Assembly (NCBI GenBank): GCA_900314845.1 | Contig: OMWV01000021.1 | Location: forward strand, 1-64,000 | Length of the DNA stretch: 64,000 nucleotides | DNA from: an uncultured Eubacteriales bacterium | GTDB lineage: Bacteria > Bacillota > Clostridia > Lachnospirales > Lachnospiraceae | Reading direction: 5' to 3' | Shown: positions 8,086 to 17,948 of the stretch, piece after piece | How positions within the stretch are numbered: position 1 is the stretch's first letter | Layout of the letters: each line of letters starts with the position of its first letter | Notes under the pieces: model-generated | What the model was told of the DNA's origin: nothing | Seen by the model: the letters and a program-made list of their open reading frames with translations, nothing else | The model's database searches: none | Program-made: the position numbers and the translations under genes

Positions 8086-9156
8086 CTATTCTCCCCTGTG
8101 CTCCCTGATATAGGACTCAAGGAAGTCAAAAAGCCTGTTCATCTGTTCATCCGTGCCGATCGTCACACGGAGATACTCGTTTATGCGCGGCTTGTCAAAA
8201 TATCTGACATAGATATTCGCTTCCCTGAGCGCAGTAAAAAGATCCTTCGCGTGGATCGCGGGATGGGTCACAAATATGAAATTCGCTCCCGGCTCAGGAT
8301 ATGAAAATCCCAGCCTGGCAAATTTCTTCTCCGCCTCATCTCTTGTCTTCTTTATCCTGCCGACGCACTCCCTGAAATAATCCTCATCCTCTATGGCGGC
8401 GCTTCCTGCCGCGAGAGAAGTCCTGTTCATGGTGTAGGAGTTGAAAGAGTATTTTACATCGTTCATGGCACGGATCAGCTGGGGAGAACCGATCGCGTAG
8501 CCAATCCTCATCCCGGCCATGGACCTGGATTTTGAAAATGTCTGCACGATGAGCAGGTTTTCATATTTATCCAGCAGGCTCAGGGCGCTCTCCCCGGCGA
8601 AATCTATGTAAGCCTCATCGACGATCACGATCACATCCTGATTGTGGCAAAGGATATCTTCTATCAGATCCAGGCTCTCATACCTGGATGTCGGCGCGTT
8701 GGGATTTGGAAAAACAACGCCTCCGTTTTCTGCGTAATAATCCTTTGGATCTATGGAAAAATCCTCCCTCAGAGCCTTTGTCTCATAAGGGATCCTGTAG
8801 AGCTCTGCCCACACGGGATAGAAGGAGTATGTAATATCCGGAAAGAATATGGGCTTTTCGGAATTGAAAAATGTGAGAAATGAGATAGCCAGCACATCAT
8901 CGGAACCGACGCCCACAAAGACCTGGTCCTGTGATACCCCGTACCTTTTGGCTATGGCCCCCGTCAGGGAGGCAGCCGTCGGATCCGGGTAGAGCCTTAA
9001 GCTGTCATCATCCATCTCCTGAAGAGCCCTGGCCACAAGAGGAGAAGGAGGATAGGGATTCTCATTCGTGTTCAGCTTTATCATACCGGGCTTATTGGGC
9101 TGCTCGCCCGGCGTATAAGGTACTACTTTCCTGATGTTCTCCTGCCATGCTTTCAT
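8086..9156 (-). CDS. hisC: Histidinol-phosphate aminotransferase
   Basis: The 356-residue protein is a fold-type I PLP enzyme that converts imidazole-acetol phosphate to L-histidinol phosphate. The HisC signature is clear: an N-terminal IKLNTNENPYPPSP, GVGSDDVLAI, IVDEAYIDFAG for the PLP-binding Asp/Tyr, and the Schiff-base lysine in FSKSRSMAGMRIGY. Of two in-frame ATGs, the one at 9156 is spaced 9 nt from GGGAGG. No other histidine biosynthesis genes lie nearby, so it may also serve aromatic amino acids. It is sandwiched between a second aminotransferase (17-nt gap) and the helicase (28-nt gap) in one operon. Confidence 0.88.
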   Translation of the reverse strand: MKAWQENIRKVVPYTPGEQPNKPGMIKLNTNENPYPPSPLVARALQEMDDDSLRLYPDPTAASLTGAIAKRYGVSQDQVFVGVGSDDVLAISFLTFFNSEKPIFFPDITYSFYPVWAELYRIPYETKALREDFSIDPKDYYAENGGVVFPNPNAPTSRYESLDLIEDILCHNQDVIVIVDEAYIDFAGESALSLLDKYENLLIVQTFSKSRSMAGMRIGYAIGSPQLIRAMNDVKYSFNSYTMNRTSLAAGSAAIEDEDYFRECVGRIKKTRDEAEKKFARLGFSYPEPGANFIFVTHPAIHAKDLFTALREANIYVRYFDKPRINEYLRVTIGTDEQMNRLFDFLESYIREHRGE

Positions 9157-9173
9157 GATCATCCGCCTCCCGG

Positions 9174-10370
9174 TCAGTCTTTATAGGCCTTCATAGCCTG
9201 GGCAAGTCTCTCAAAAGCGGGGAAAGATCTTCTGATCATATCAGGCGATACACAGTAGGCCAGTCTGACATAACCCGGGCAGCCGAAGCTGGCCGCGTCT
9301 ACCATCAGAATGTGCTGCTTCTTTCCTTCATTTACAAAGGCCTGATAGTCATCTATGGGTGATTTCACGAAAAGATAGAAAGCACCCTGGGGTTTTACGC
9401 ACTCAAAGCCCAGCTCTGTCAGCTTGCCGTAGAGGAGCTTTCTGTTGCTGTCATACACTTCGATATGGGGCTTCTCGTTCAGGCAGCGACGTACGGCCAG
9501 CTGCATGAGAGAAGGCGCGTTGACAGATCCGATGCGGTTTGTAACAACCAGGCCGTTCTTGACTTCATCGTAGCCATCGATCTGATCAGGAACCGCCACA
9601 TAGCCGATACGCTCTCCCGGAAGGGAGAGGGACTTGCTGAAGGAATAAACGATCAGGCAGTTTTTTATATGATCCGGAAGATAAGGGAGAACATTGTCAT
9701 CGTAGACCAGTTCCCTGTAAGGCTCGTCGGAAATGACAAAAATGGGATGGCCCACCCGCTTTTCTGCCTTCTCAACAGCCTTCTGCAGCCTGTCCAGGGT
9801 CTCGCCCGAATAGATAGCGCCTGTCGGATTGTTGGGGTTATTGACCAGGATCAGCTTTGTCTTCTCCGTGATCACATCATCAAGGGCGTCTATATTCAGC
9901 TGGAAGGTTTTTGTATCAGCCGGCACAGCCTTGAGCTCGCCGCCTGCCATCTTCACATAATTCCTGTACTCGCCGAAGAAGGGCGCGAAGGCGATGACTT
10001 CATCGTCAAAATCCAGGAAAAGATTGAGGACGTCATTGATCGCCATGGCAGCGCCTGCCGTCATGATGATATCGTCTGTCTGGAAGGAAGAGCCGAACCT
10101 TCTGTTCAGATCGTCCGCTATATCCTTGCGCACATCCTCAAAGCCCGAGTTGCTCATATAGCCGTGAACGACCAGGGGATCCATATTGTCCAGGATATCC
10201 TTTATTGACTCATTCACAAGCTCCGGGGCAGGCACGCTTGGGTTGCCGAGACTATAATCATAAACATTCTCAGCTCCGACTTCCTTCGCCATTGCCTTTC
10301 CTTCTTCGAAAAGTTTCCTGATAGCTGAACTTCCCGCCAGCAGCGGGAACATTCTCTTTGAAATGACCAT
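9174..10370 (-). CDS. Class I/II pyridoxal-phosphate aminotransferase (aspartate/aromatic type)
   Basis: The 398-residue protein is a fold-type I aminotransferase. It has SLGNPSVPAP at the N-terminus, the VNNPNNPTGAIY loop that contacts PLP, ISDEPYRELVYDD, and the catalytic lysine in SFSKSLSLPGERIGY. This profile fits the aspartate/aromatic amino-acid aminotransferases common in Clostridia; the exact amino donor cannot be read from sequence. AGGAGG precedes the ATG. Together with hisC downstream it forms an aminotransferase pair between prfA and the helicase. Confidence 0.8.
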   Translation of the reverse strand: MVISKRMFPLLAGSSAIRKLFEEGKAMAKEVGAENVYDYSLGNPSVPAPELVNESIKDILDNMDPLVVHGYMSNSGFEDVRKDIADDLNRRFGSSFQTDDIIMTAGAAMAINDVLNLFLDFDDEVIAFAPFFGEYRNYVKMAGGELKAVPADTKTFQLNIDALDDVITEKTKLILVNNPNNPTGAIYSGETLDRLQKAVEKAEKRVGHPIFVISDEPYRELVYDDNVLPYLPDHIKNCLIVYSFSKSLSLPGERIGYVAVPDQIDGYDEVKNGLVVTNRIGSVNAPSLMQLAVRRCLNEKPHIEVYDSNRKLLYGKLTELGFECVKPQGAFYLFVKSPIDDYQAFVNEGKKQHILMVDAASFGCPGYVRLAYCVSPDMIRRSFPAFERLAQAMKAYKD

Positions 10371-10454
10371 TCCTCTCTCCTCCTGTATTCTTTATCAAAA
10401 GCCGTTCTTTTAGGCGGCATTTTCCCTGAAAATCCTTGCGGCCCTTCTGCCCTC

Positions 10455-11531
10455 TTACGATGCCTCGTCCAGCTGGGACAGCTTGTCTGCCTGGTCTGCC
10501 GCCGTAAGGCTGTCTATGATCTCGTCCAGGTCTCCGTTCATGATATCGCCCAGCCTGTAGAGGGTGAGCTTTATCCTGTGGTCTGTGCAGCGGCCCTGAG
10601 GGAAATTATAGGTGCGGATCTTCTCGGATCTGTCTCCCGTTCCGATCTGCCCCTTCCTGAGAGCTGCCTGCTCCTCATGCTGCTTATCCATCTCAATCTT
10701 GAGGAGTTTGGAGCGCAGGAGGCGGAAGGCCTTGTCCTTATTCTGCAGCTGTGACTTCTCCGTCTGGCTGTAGATAACGATACCGGTCGGCTTGTGGGTA
10801 AGGCGGACCGCGGAATCCGTCGTGTTGACGCACTGGCCGCCATTGCCGGAAGCCCTCATGACATCGATCCGGACATCATTCATATCTATCTTGACATCCA
10901 CATCCTCCGCCTCCGGCATGATAGCCACCGTAGCTGTAGATGTATGGATCCGGCCGCCGGATTCCGTCTCCGGCACCCTCTGGACCCGGTGAACGCCGCT
11001 CTCAAATTTCAGCCGGGAGTAGACTCCCCTGCCTTTTACCATGAAAACGCATTCCTTAAAGCCGCCGATCCCGCTCTCTGTCAGGTTCATCATCTCGACC
11101 TTCCAGTTCCTGCTCTCCGCGTACTTGGCGTACATCCTGTAGAGTTCGGAGGCAAAAAGGGCCGCTTCTTCGCCGCCTGCTCCTGCTCTGATCTCAACGA
11201 TGACATTCTTCTCATCCATGGGATCCTTGGGGATAAGCAAGATCTTGAGCTCCTTTTCCAGATCTGTGACGCAAGCCTTGGCCTGGGCCAGCTCCTCCTT
11301 GGCCAGTTCCTTCATGTCCTCGTCCTCCTCGCTGTCAAGGATCTCAAGGCTGTCCTCTATGGTCTGATTTACATTCTTATATTCTTCATATTTTTCCACG
11401 AGCGGAGCCAGATCGCTCTGCTCCTTCATCAGTTTCGTATAATAATCCGGGTCCGCGGCAACGTCCGGATCGTTCAATTCTTCAAGAATCTGCTGATATC
11501 TGATAAGCACTTCATCCAGCCTGTCAAACAT
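10455..11531 (-). CDS. prfA: Peptide chain release factor 1
   Basis: This 358-residue class I release factor recognises UAA and UAG. The catalytic GGQ motif is in [18 protein letters not shown], and [11 protein letters not shown] is in the conserved domain preceding it. Length and layout match bacterial RF1. The first 8 nt overlap the end of prmC, the enzyme that methylates the Gln of this GGQ motif, so the two are translationally coupled. AAGGAG lies 8 nt before the ATG. Confidence 0.97.
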   Translation of the reverse strand: MFDRLDEVLIRYQQILEELNDPDVAADPDYYTKLMKEQSDLAPLVEKYEEYKNVNQTIEDSLEILDSEEDEDMKELAKEELAQAKACVTDLEKELKILLIPKDPMDEKNVIVEIRAGAGGEEAALFASELYRMYAKYAESRNWKVEMMNLTESGIGGFKECVFMVKGRGVYSRLKFESGVHRVQRVPETESGGRIHTSTATVAIMPEAEDVDVKIDMNDVRIDVMRASGNGGQCVNTTDSAVRLTHKPTGIVIYSQTEKSQLQNKDKAFRLLRSKLLKIEMDKQHEEQAALRKGQIGTGDRSEKIRTYNFPQGRCTDHRIKLTLYRLGDIMNGDLDEIIDSLTAADQADKLSQLDEAS

Positions 11532-12390
11532 ATCTCATACTCCTTTGATCCGTCTTCCTGCGGCAGCTGACTACTCTGTCATTGCCCGCAAGATCCTTAA
11601 TTACTTCTAAATCTAACCAGCCCTGATCCGCAAGCAGCTCTCTTACGGCATCCGCCTGATCGTATCCGATCTCCATGAGAAGCCGTCCGCCGGGATTTAA
11701 AAAATCCCCCGCCCGGGCGGCAAGTATCCTGTAAAAATAAAGTCCGTCGGCTCCCCCGTCAAGAGCCCCTCTTGGCTCGTGATCTCTGACCTCGCGCATG
11801 AGCCCATCTATCAGCTCCGAAGCGATATAGGGCGGGTTGGATACGATCATATCAAATGTCCCCTCCACACTTTCAAACATATCGCTTTTTATCATGCGGA
11901 CCCCGGGAGCAAGGTCAGACGCGTTCCAGCGGGCGGTCTCAAGAGCATCCTCTGAAATATCAGCCCCCACACCGAGCCCCAGATCCGCCAGGACTGCCAG
12001 GCTGATGATAATGCAGCCGGAGCCCGTGCACAGATCGAGGACAGCCGGGCGGTCCATCTGTCCGAGGTATTCCAGGGCCTTTTCCACCAGTGTCTCCGTA
12101 TCCTGCCGGGGGACAAGCACAGACTCGTTCACATGAAAATCCAGGCCCATGAAGGAGGCAGATCCTGTAAGATACTGAAGGGGAACCCCCTCAGCTCTCT
12201 TTGCGATCAGCTGCCTGTACCGGTCTGCAGCGGTAGAATCGGCTATGAGATCGTCCTTCTTCATCAGGTAACAGGTCAGATCCATATCAAAGACAAAGCC
12301 GATTAGATACCTGGCATCAACCGCGTGATCCAAAACGCCTGCCTTCTCAAGCCTTCTGTCCCCTTCCCTGTACAGCTCACCGTATGTCAT
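11524..12390 (-). CDS. prmC: Release factor glutamine N5-methyltransferase
   Basis: The 288-residue protein has the N-terminal helical release-factor-binding domain and a Rossmann methyltransferase domain. The latter shows [16 protein letters not shown] for S-adenosylmethionine and the NPPY motif ([12 protein letters not shown]) that holds the target glutamine amide. It methylates RF1 and RF2, increasing termination efficiency. Its ATG overlaps the stop of the DUF1385 gene by 4 nt (ATGA), and its end overlaps prfA by 8 nt. Confidence 0.96.
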   Translation of the reverse strand: MTYGELYREGDRRLEKAGVLDHAVDARYLIGFVFDMDLTCYLMKKDDLIADSTAADRYRQLIAKRAEGVPLQYLTGSASFMGLDFHVNESVLVPRQDTETLVEKALEYLGQMDRPAVLDLCTGSGCIIISLAVLADLGLGVGADISEDALETARWNASDLAPGVRMIKSDMFESVEGTFDMIVSNPPYIASELIDGLMREVRDHEPRGALDGGADGLYFYRILAARAGDFLNPGGRLLMEIGYDQADAVRELLADQGWLDLEVIKDLAGNDRVVSCRRKTDQRSMRYV

Positions 12391-13331
12391 AGACCCTCTC
12401 TGCCCTTCTGAAAGCCCCGCCAGTCATAGATCGCCTCTATGGAGGCGATAGCGACCTCAAGCATATCAAGATCCGGCTCTCTTGTCGTAAAATACTTCTG
12501 CAGCATGAGTCCCGGTGCGCTCAGGATGTCTGAGGCCGTGGAATCTGTTTTTCCTGCCAGCCGGATGAACTCATAGGAGATGCCGGCTATGACCGGCACA
12601 AGGACTAGTCTGAGCACGATCCTCATGGCATGGCTGTCTGTCCGGATGAACATAAAACATACGATGCTGACCAGCATGACAAAAAGCAGAAAACTTGTCC
12701 CGCACCTCTTGTGCAGGCGGGAACACTTCATGGCATTCTCCGGCGTGAGCTCCATACCGTGCTCTATACAGCTGATCGTCTTGTGTTCAGCACCGTGATA
12801 CATGAAGACCCTCTGCATGCTCTCGGTTCTGGATATCGCTATCATATAGAGCAGAAATACCGCAAGTCTTACGATACCTTCTATAACAGCCAGCAGGACA
12901 GAGCTCTTTATCAGCCTGCCGAAAAGGGTGGAGATAAAATAGGGGGTCAGCATGAAAAGGAAAACAGCGATGGCAATAGCGATCACCACCGTCAGAGCCA
13001 TGACAAGGCCAAAGGAAGAATCTGCCTTCTGGTCTTTTTCCTTCTTATCCCCGCTCTGAGCTTTTTCTGAGCCTTCCTCTTCCTCATCGTCATAGAAAGA
13101 GGCAGAATAAGTGAGCGTGGAGATACCCAGGATCATAGAATCCAGAAAAGAAAACATGCCCCTGAGGATGGGGATCTGGCCGACATGCAGCCGGGATACC
13201 AGGCTCTTGTACGGCGCTCTCTTTACCTCTATCTCCTTGTCAGGCTTCCTCACCGCGACAGCGTATTCATCGCCAAAGCGCATCATAACGCCCTCTATCA
13301 CAGCCTGTCCGCCTATACTGGCATAACGCAT
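12387..13331 (-). CDS. yqhQ: DUF1385 (YqhQ-like) multi-spanning membrane protein
   Basis: The 314-residue protein opens with the family signature MRYASIGGQAVIEGVMMR. It then has a Glu/Asp/Lys-rich loop (about 95-115) and several membrane segments (VMALTVVIAIAIAVFLFMLT and others). A central YHGAEHKTISCIE stretch with HKRCGTSFLL carries conserved His/Cys residues that look metal-binding. The family's function is unknown to me. ATG 13331 is chosen for its AGGAGAG site; the longer frame runs into the rpmE terminator. Position between rpmE and prmC-prfA is the usual one in Clostridia. Confidence 0.85.
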   Translation of the reverse strand: MRYASIGGQAVIEGVMMRFGDEYAVAVRKPDKEIEVKRAPYKSLVSRLHVGQIPILRGMFSFLDSMILGISTLTYSASFYDDEEEEGSEKAQSGDKKEKDQKADSSFGLVMALTVVIAIAIAVFLFMLTPYFISTLFGRLIKSSVLLAVIEGIVRLAVFLLYMIAISRTESMQRVFMYHGAEHKTISCIEHGMELTPENAMKCSRLHKRCGTSFLLFVMLVSIVCFMFIRTDSHAMRIVLRLVLVPVIAGISYEFIRLAGKTDSTASDILSAPGLMLQKYFTTREPDLDMLEVAIASIEAIYDWRGFQKGREGL

Positions 13332-13357
13332 AAATACTCTCCTGTTGCTTCTTATAT

Positions 13358-13396
13358 ACAACAAAACAGGCTGAGACAATAAATGCCTCAACCTGT
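13358..13396 (-). terminator. Terminator after rpmE, inside the rpmE-yqhQ interval
   Basis: On the minus strand a 10-bp stem (ACAGGUUGAG / CUCAGCCUGU, one G-U pair) is followed by UUUUGUUG. No clear promoter fits in the 27 nt before the yqhQ start, so the downstream operon probably relies on read-through. Confidence 0.75.
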
Positions 13397-13414
13397 GTTA
13401 AGTTCTGCTTGCAG

Positions 13415-13621
13415 CTAGTTCTGCTTGAGACCGTACTTGCGGTTGAACTTATCGATACGGCCGCGTGCTGAGGCAGCCTTCTGCTGTCCGGTGTAGAATG
13501 AATGGCACTTGGAGCAGATTTCAACATGAATCTCAGGCAGAGTAGAACCTGTTACAAATGTGTTGCCGCAGTTGCATGTTACCTTTGCCTGGTAATACTT
13601 GGGATGGATTCCTTCCTTCAT
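13415..13621 (-). CDS. rpmE: 50S ribosomal protein L31 (zinc-binding form)
   Basis: The 68-residue protein has the L31 pattern: [20 protein letters not shown], then [15 protein letters not shown] and a basic C-terminus. The CxC and CxxC pairs mark the zinc-containing C+ paralogue, which is used under zinc-replete conditions. It sits on the 50S central protuberance and contacts the 30S subunit. It has its own strong promoter and a leader of about 130 nt. Confidence 0.97.
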   Translation of the reverse strand: MKEGIHPKYYQAKVTCNCGNTFVTGSTLPEIHVEICSKCHSFYTGQQKAASARGRIDKFNRKYGLKQN

Positions 13622-13785
13622 CTCTGATTCACCTCTCTAATAAATATAGGTCAAGATCACCTCAGTCCATCTTACAGGCCATGGCCCCGCCATGCTCATC
13701 CTGTATATGTTCCAAAATGTCTAATAATTATTACTCTGCTGATAAACAGCTAAGTCAGTATACCATAGTTTCTGCCCTCTTGCAA
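13622..13785 (-). promoter_or_regulatory. rpmE promoter and structured leader
   Basis: On the minus strand, TTGCAA (13780-13785), a 17-nt spacer and TATACT (13757-13762) form a strong sigma-A promoter. The leader of about 130 nt contains a CATGGC-GGG-GCCATG hairpin. Ribosomal leaders of this kind often mediate autoregulation, and L31 leaders have been reported in Firmicutes. I cannot test the match. Confidence 0.6.
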
Positions 13786-13847
13786 GGAGAATCTTATCAG
13801 CACGTGTACTTTTCTCTGTGCACAGAAGGCTTTGACCGTGCCCGGGA

Positions 13848-15437
13848 TCAGCTGAATCTGGAATGGCGCATGATGCGGACAAATTCCTCATTATTGCGGG
13901 ATCTTTTTATCGCCTCGAGGATGCGCTCATACATTTCCTCGGACTTGGGACCGCTCAATGCTCTCCGGACAGAATAGCCGGCCTCTATCTCCTCGCTTGT
14001 CAGGAGCAGATCTTCCCGCCTTGTCGCGGATCTGAGAACATTGATGGCAGGGTATATCCTCTTGTCGGAAAGATGCCGGTCCAGAACGATCTCCATATTG
14101 CCGGTCCCCTTGAACTCTTCAAAGACAACGTCATCCATCTTGCTGCCTGTCTCCACAAGAGCCGTCGCCAGCACGGTAAGGCTTCCTCCCTCTCTCATGT
14201 TCCTGGCGGAACCGAAAAACCTCTTGGGCATATAAAGGGCCGCCGGATCAAGTCCGCCTGTCAGGGTCCGTCCGCTGGGCGCCACCGTCAGGTTGCAGGC
14301 TCTGGCCAGACGGGTGATGCTGTCCAGGAGGATCACAACGTCCTTGCGGTGCTCTACCAGCCTCTTCGCCCGCTCGAGGACCATCTCCGCTACCCTTTCA
14401 TGGTGCTCGGGAAGTTCATCGAACGTGGAATAGATCACTTCCACATTGTCCCCCTCAATATATTCCTTTATATCTGTGACCTCCTCCGGTCTCTCATCGA
14501 TAAGGAGGATGATCATGTTCATATCGGGATAATTCGTATGCACAGCCCGGGCTGCCTGCTTGAGCAGGGTAGTCTTCCCGGTCTTGGGAGGGGCGACTAT
14601 CATGCCTCTCTGCCCCTTGCCGATCGGAGAGATCAGGTTCATCAGCCTCATGGCAGCAGGGCCGCCCTCCGTCTCCAGATTTATCTTTTCATTGGGAAAT
14701 ACAGGGGTCATATCCTCGAAATTGTATCTTTTCTGGGCCTCTTCCGGCGGCAGACCATTCACGCTGCGCACATAGAGAAGGGCACTGAATTTTTCCTTAT
14801 CACTCTTAATGCGGATATTTCCGGCAACAATGTCACCTGTCTTCAGTTTAAAACGCCGGATCTGGGCATGGGAGACATAGACGTCATTCTCCCCCGGCAG
14901 ATAATTCTCGCAGCGGATAAAGCCGTAACCGTCCGGGAGAACTTCCAGGATCCCGTCCGCCATGTTGCCGCTGTCATAAGGGCTCAGACTCTGACTATTC
15001 TCCTCCTCGGCAGAATTCCTCTGCTTCCTGCCGTTTCTGTTTCCGCCGTTCTGGCGATTTGGATGGCGGTTGTTCCTGGAATATCTTGTCTGGCGCTTTT
15101 CCTCCGGCTCCCGGTTCTTTGATTCCTGCCTTTTGAGTTCCTCTTGTTTTGTCTCCTGCCTATGCGGTTCCTCGTCCTTTGGCTCCTGCTTTTGGGGCTC
15201 TTCGCTCTGCGGCTCCTGCTTTTTGGCCTCCCCGCTCTGCGGCTCCTGACTCCTTGACCCCTGCTTTTGGGGCTCTCCGCTCCGCGGCTCCTGACTCCTT
15301 GACTGGGGGCTCTGATCCAGCTGCTCCAAAAGCGCAACAAGCTGGGCCTTCCTGAGGCCAGACGTATGCTTTATCCCCTTTTCTTTTATGATCTCGCGCA
15401 GCTGCACGACTGACATCGAGCTGTATTCTGAGCTCAT
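13848..15437 (-). CDS. rho: Transcription termination factor Rho with repeat-rich linker
   Basis: The protein has 529 residues. Residues 1-40 form the SAP-like Rho_N helix bundle. Residues about 43-155 are a long, charged, low-complexity insertion. Residues about 160-225 are the cold-shock RNA-binding domain ([19 protein letters not shown]). The RecA-type ATPase follows, with Walker A (APPKTGKTT, about 282-290) and [14 protein letters not shown]. The insertion begins with degenerate 10-residue Glu-Pro-Gln-type repeats ([30 protein letters not shown]) and ends Arg/Asn-rich. Such N-terminal insertions in Gram-positive Rho proteins bind RNA or phase-separate. The start is ATG 15437 with AAGGAGG upstream. 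Confidence 0.95.
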   Translation of the reverse strand: MSSEYSSMSVVQLREIIKEKGIKHTSGLRKAQLVALLEQLDQSPQSRSQEPRSGEPQKQGSRSQEPQSGEAKKQEPQSEEPQKQEPKDEEPHRQETKQEELKRQESKNREPEEKRQTRYSRNNRHPNRQNGGNRNGRKQRNSAEEENSQSLSPYDSGNMADGILEVLPDGYGFIRCENYLPGENDVYVSHAQIRRFKLKTGDIVAGNIRIKSDKEKFSALLYVRSVNGLPPEEAQKRYNFEDMTPVFPNEKINLETEGGPAAMRLMNLISPIGKGQRGMIVAPPKTGKTTLLKQAARAVHTNYPDMNMIILLIDERPEEVTDIKEYIEGDNVEVIYSTFDELPEHHERVAEMVLERAKRLVEHRKDVVILLDSITRLARACNLTVAPSGRTLTGGLDPAALYMPKRFFGSARNMREGGSLTVLATALVETGSKMDDVVFEEFKGTGNMEIVLDRHLSDKRIYPAINVLRSATRREDLLLTSEEIEAGYSVRRALSGPKSEEMYERILEAIKRSRNNEEFVRIMRHSRFS

Positions 15438-15490
15438 ACTACCTCCTTAACTATCTGAAAGATAACAGATGACATACCTAACGATCCGCA

Positions 15491-15529
15491 GCTGAAAAAT
15501 TTCAGCAACAGAAACTATGTGAAATTATA
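15491..15529 (-). promoter_or_regulatory. rho -10 region and leader hairpin
   Basis: TATAAT (complement of 15524-15529) precedes a 54-nt stretch to the rho start; no good -35 is visible. The leader holds a perfect 16-nt palindrome, GCTGAAAAATTTCAGC (15491-15506), that would fold as a 7-bp hairpin. Confidence 0.45.
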
Positions 15530-15703
15530 ATGATATTTTTTCGGAATGTGTGGGAAAAATACAGAATTCGTGGGCAGTGCAGAACGCAGACTGCCTGTCT
15601 GAAAATATCTGCGGCAAAAGAAATGCCACTCTTGTCACTCATATTATACAACAGGCAGGGGCAAAAGAAAAGAAGTGTATACGCCTCTTTTTTCTTACGA
15701 TTT

Positions 15704-15761
15704 TGTAAAATATATACATTTATATTGGAAATATTTTACATTTGTCTGGCAATATTTTACA
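15704..15761. promoter_or_regulatory. Three copies of a 10-bp operator-like element upstream of gdhA
   Basis: TGTAAAATAT at 15704-15713 and its inverse ATATTTTACA at 15731-15740 and 15752-15761 lie 45-100 nt before the gdhA -35. The two direct copies are exactly 21 bp apart (two helical turns), a spacing expected for cooperative binding of a dimeric regulator on one DNA face. Confidence 0.55.
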
Positions 15762-15804
15762 GGCTTCCGGTCGAAATTCCGTCATATTGTGCCGGAGAAA
15801 ATGA

Positions 15805-15833
15805 TTGAATTCAACAATAAACTATATTATAAT
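15805..15833 (+). promoter_or_regulatory. gdhA promoter
   Basis: TTGAAT (15805-15810), a 17-nt spacer and TATAAT (15828-15833) give a strong sigma-A promoter with a 5' UTR of about 105 nt. A second TTGACA at 15839-15844 has no good -10 partner. Confidence 0.7.
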
Positions 15834-15884
15834 CTTTTTTGACAGGCTGTGCCTATGTAATGACTTAGTGTGCTAAAGTGTTAA

Positions 15885-17276
<1,392 letters not shown>

Positions 17277-17302
17277 GACATTTCCCGCAGAATAAAATAT
17301 TT

Positions 17303-17335
17303 CGAGCCGCACAAAATAGTGCGGCTCGTTTTTTA
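17303..17335 (+). terminator. gdhA terminator
   Basis: A perfect 10-bp stem, CGAGCCGCAC / GTGCGGCTCG with a 6-nt loop, is followed by six T. It may also serve the opposite DUF4364 gene, whose stop lies 43 nt away, but the minus-side U-tract is weaker. Confidence 0.95.
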
Positions 17336-17377
17336 TACTGTTTTATTTCTCCGAAAACTTTTCTCAGGCAACGGATC

Positions 17378-17914
17378 TCAGTTCTTCCTGCCTTCCCGTA
17401 TCATCAGCTTCTGAACCAGGAAACTGTAGATCTCCTCATAATGCCTGGGCCAGTTGTCACAGATAGCTGTTGCCATATCTTCCGATGTCACATTCAGGGT
17501 AATGCTGGATATCAGGTCCTGACGCCCTCTGACTTCGCAGATCACGGAATAATTGTTCTCGCCTATCCTGACATAGTCCGCTGTGATCTCATTCTCACTG
17601 CGGAAATGATACCTGTGACTGCTGATATAATCATCGATCTCCGCTCGGATATCCTGAGAGATCTTATGCTCGAAGGAAAGAAGAGTTTCTTTCCCCGCAT
17701 GGGTCAGATGATAATAGGATATGTTGTAGATCTGATCCGCTATGATCAAGTCCGTATCTCTCAGATCCGACACTGCCTGCTGCACATTAAAATAATTCGT
17801 GTATTCTTTCTCAAGCATGAACTGGGATATCTGGGAATTCGTCAAGGGGAAATCCACTGAATTCAGCATATACAGTATCATAAGCTTATATAAGGTCAGG
17901 GGTCCTGTATCCAT
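17378..17914 (-). CDS. DUF4364 family winged-helix regulator
   Basis: The 178-residue cytosolic protein resembles DUF4364, a clostridial family. An N-terminal winged helix (about 1-85; LTLYKLMILYMLNSVDFPLTNSQISQF, then YYHLTHAGKETL) resembles PadR/MarR-like domains, and is followed by an alpha/beta C-terminal half. The biological target is unknown to me. It lies 34 nt downstream of glgA on the same strand, so the two are probably co-transcribed from the glgA promoter. GAGGATGATAAG precedes the ATG. Confidence 0.8.
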   Translation of the reverse strand: MDTGPLTLYKLMILYMLNSVDFPLTNSQISQFMLEKEYTNYFNVQQAVSDLRDTDLIIADQIYNISYYHLTHAGKETLLSFEHKISQDIRAEIDDYISSHRYHFRSENEITADYVRIGENNYSVICEVRGRQDLISSITLNVTSEDMATAICDNWPRHYEEIYSFLVQKLMIREGRKN

Positions 17915-17948
17915 CTTATCATCCTCGTGTGATTATCCGGTAAGCACA

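Noticed and set aside
13863..15122. 419-codon plus-strand frame opposite rho
   Set aside because: It mirrors the rho coding sequence, lacks a ribosome site and shows no protein-like pattern.
15839..15860. TTGACA as the gdhA -35 box
   Set aside because: No acceptable -10 lies 15-19 nt downstream; the TTGAAT/TATAAT pair just upstream is far better.
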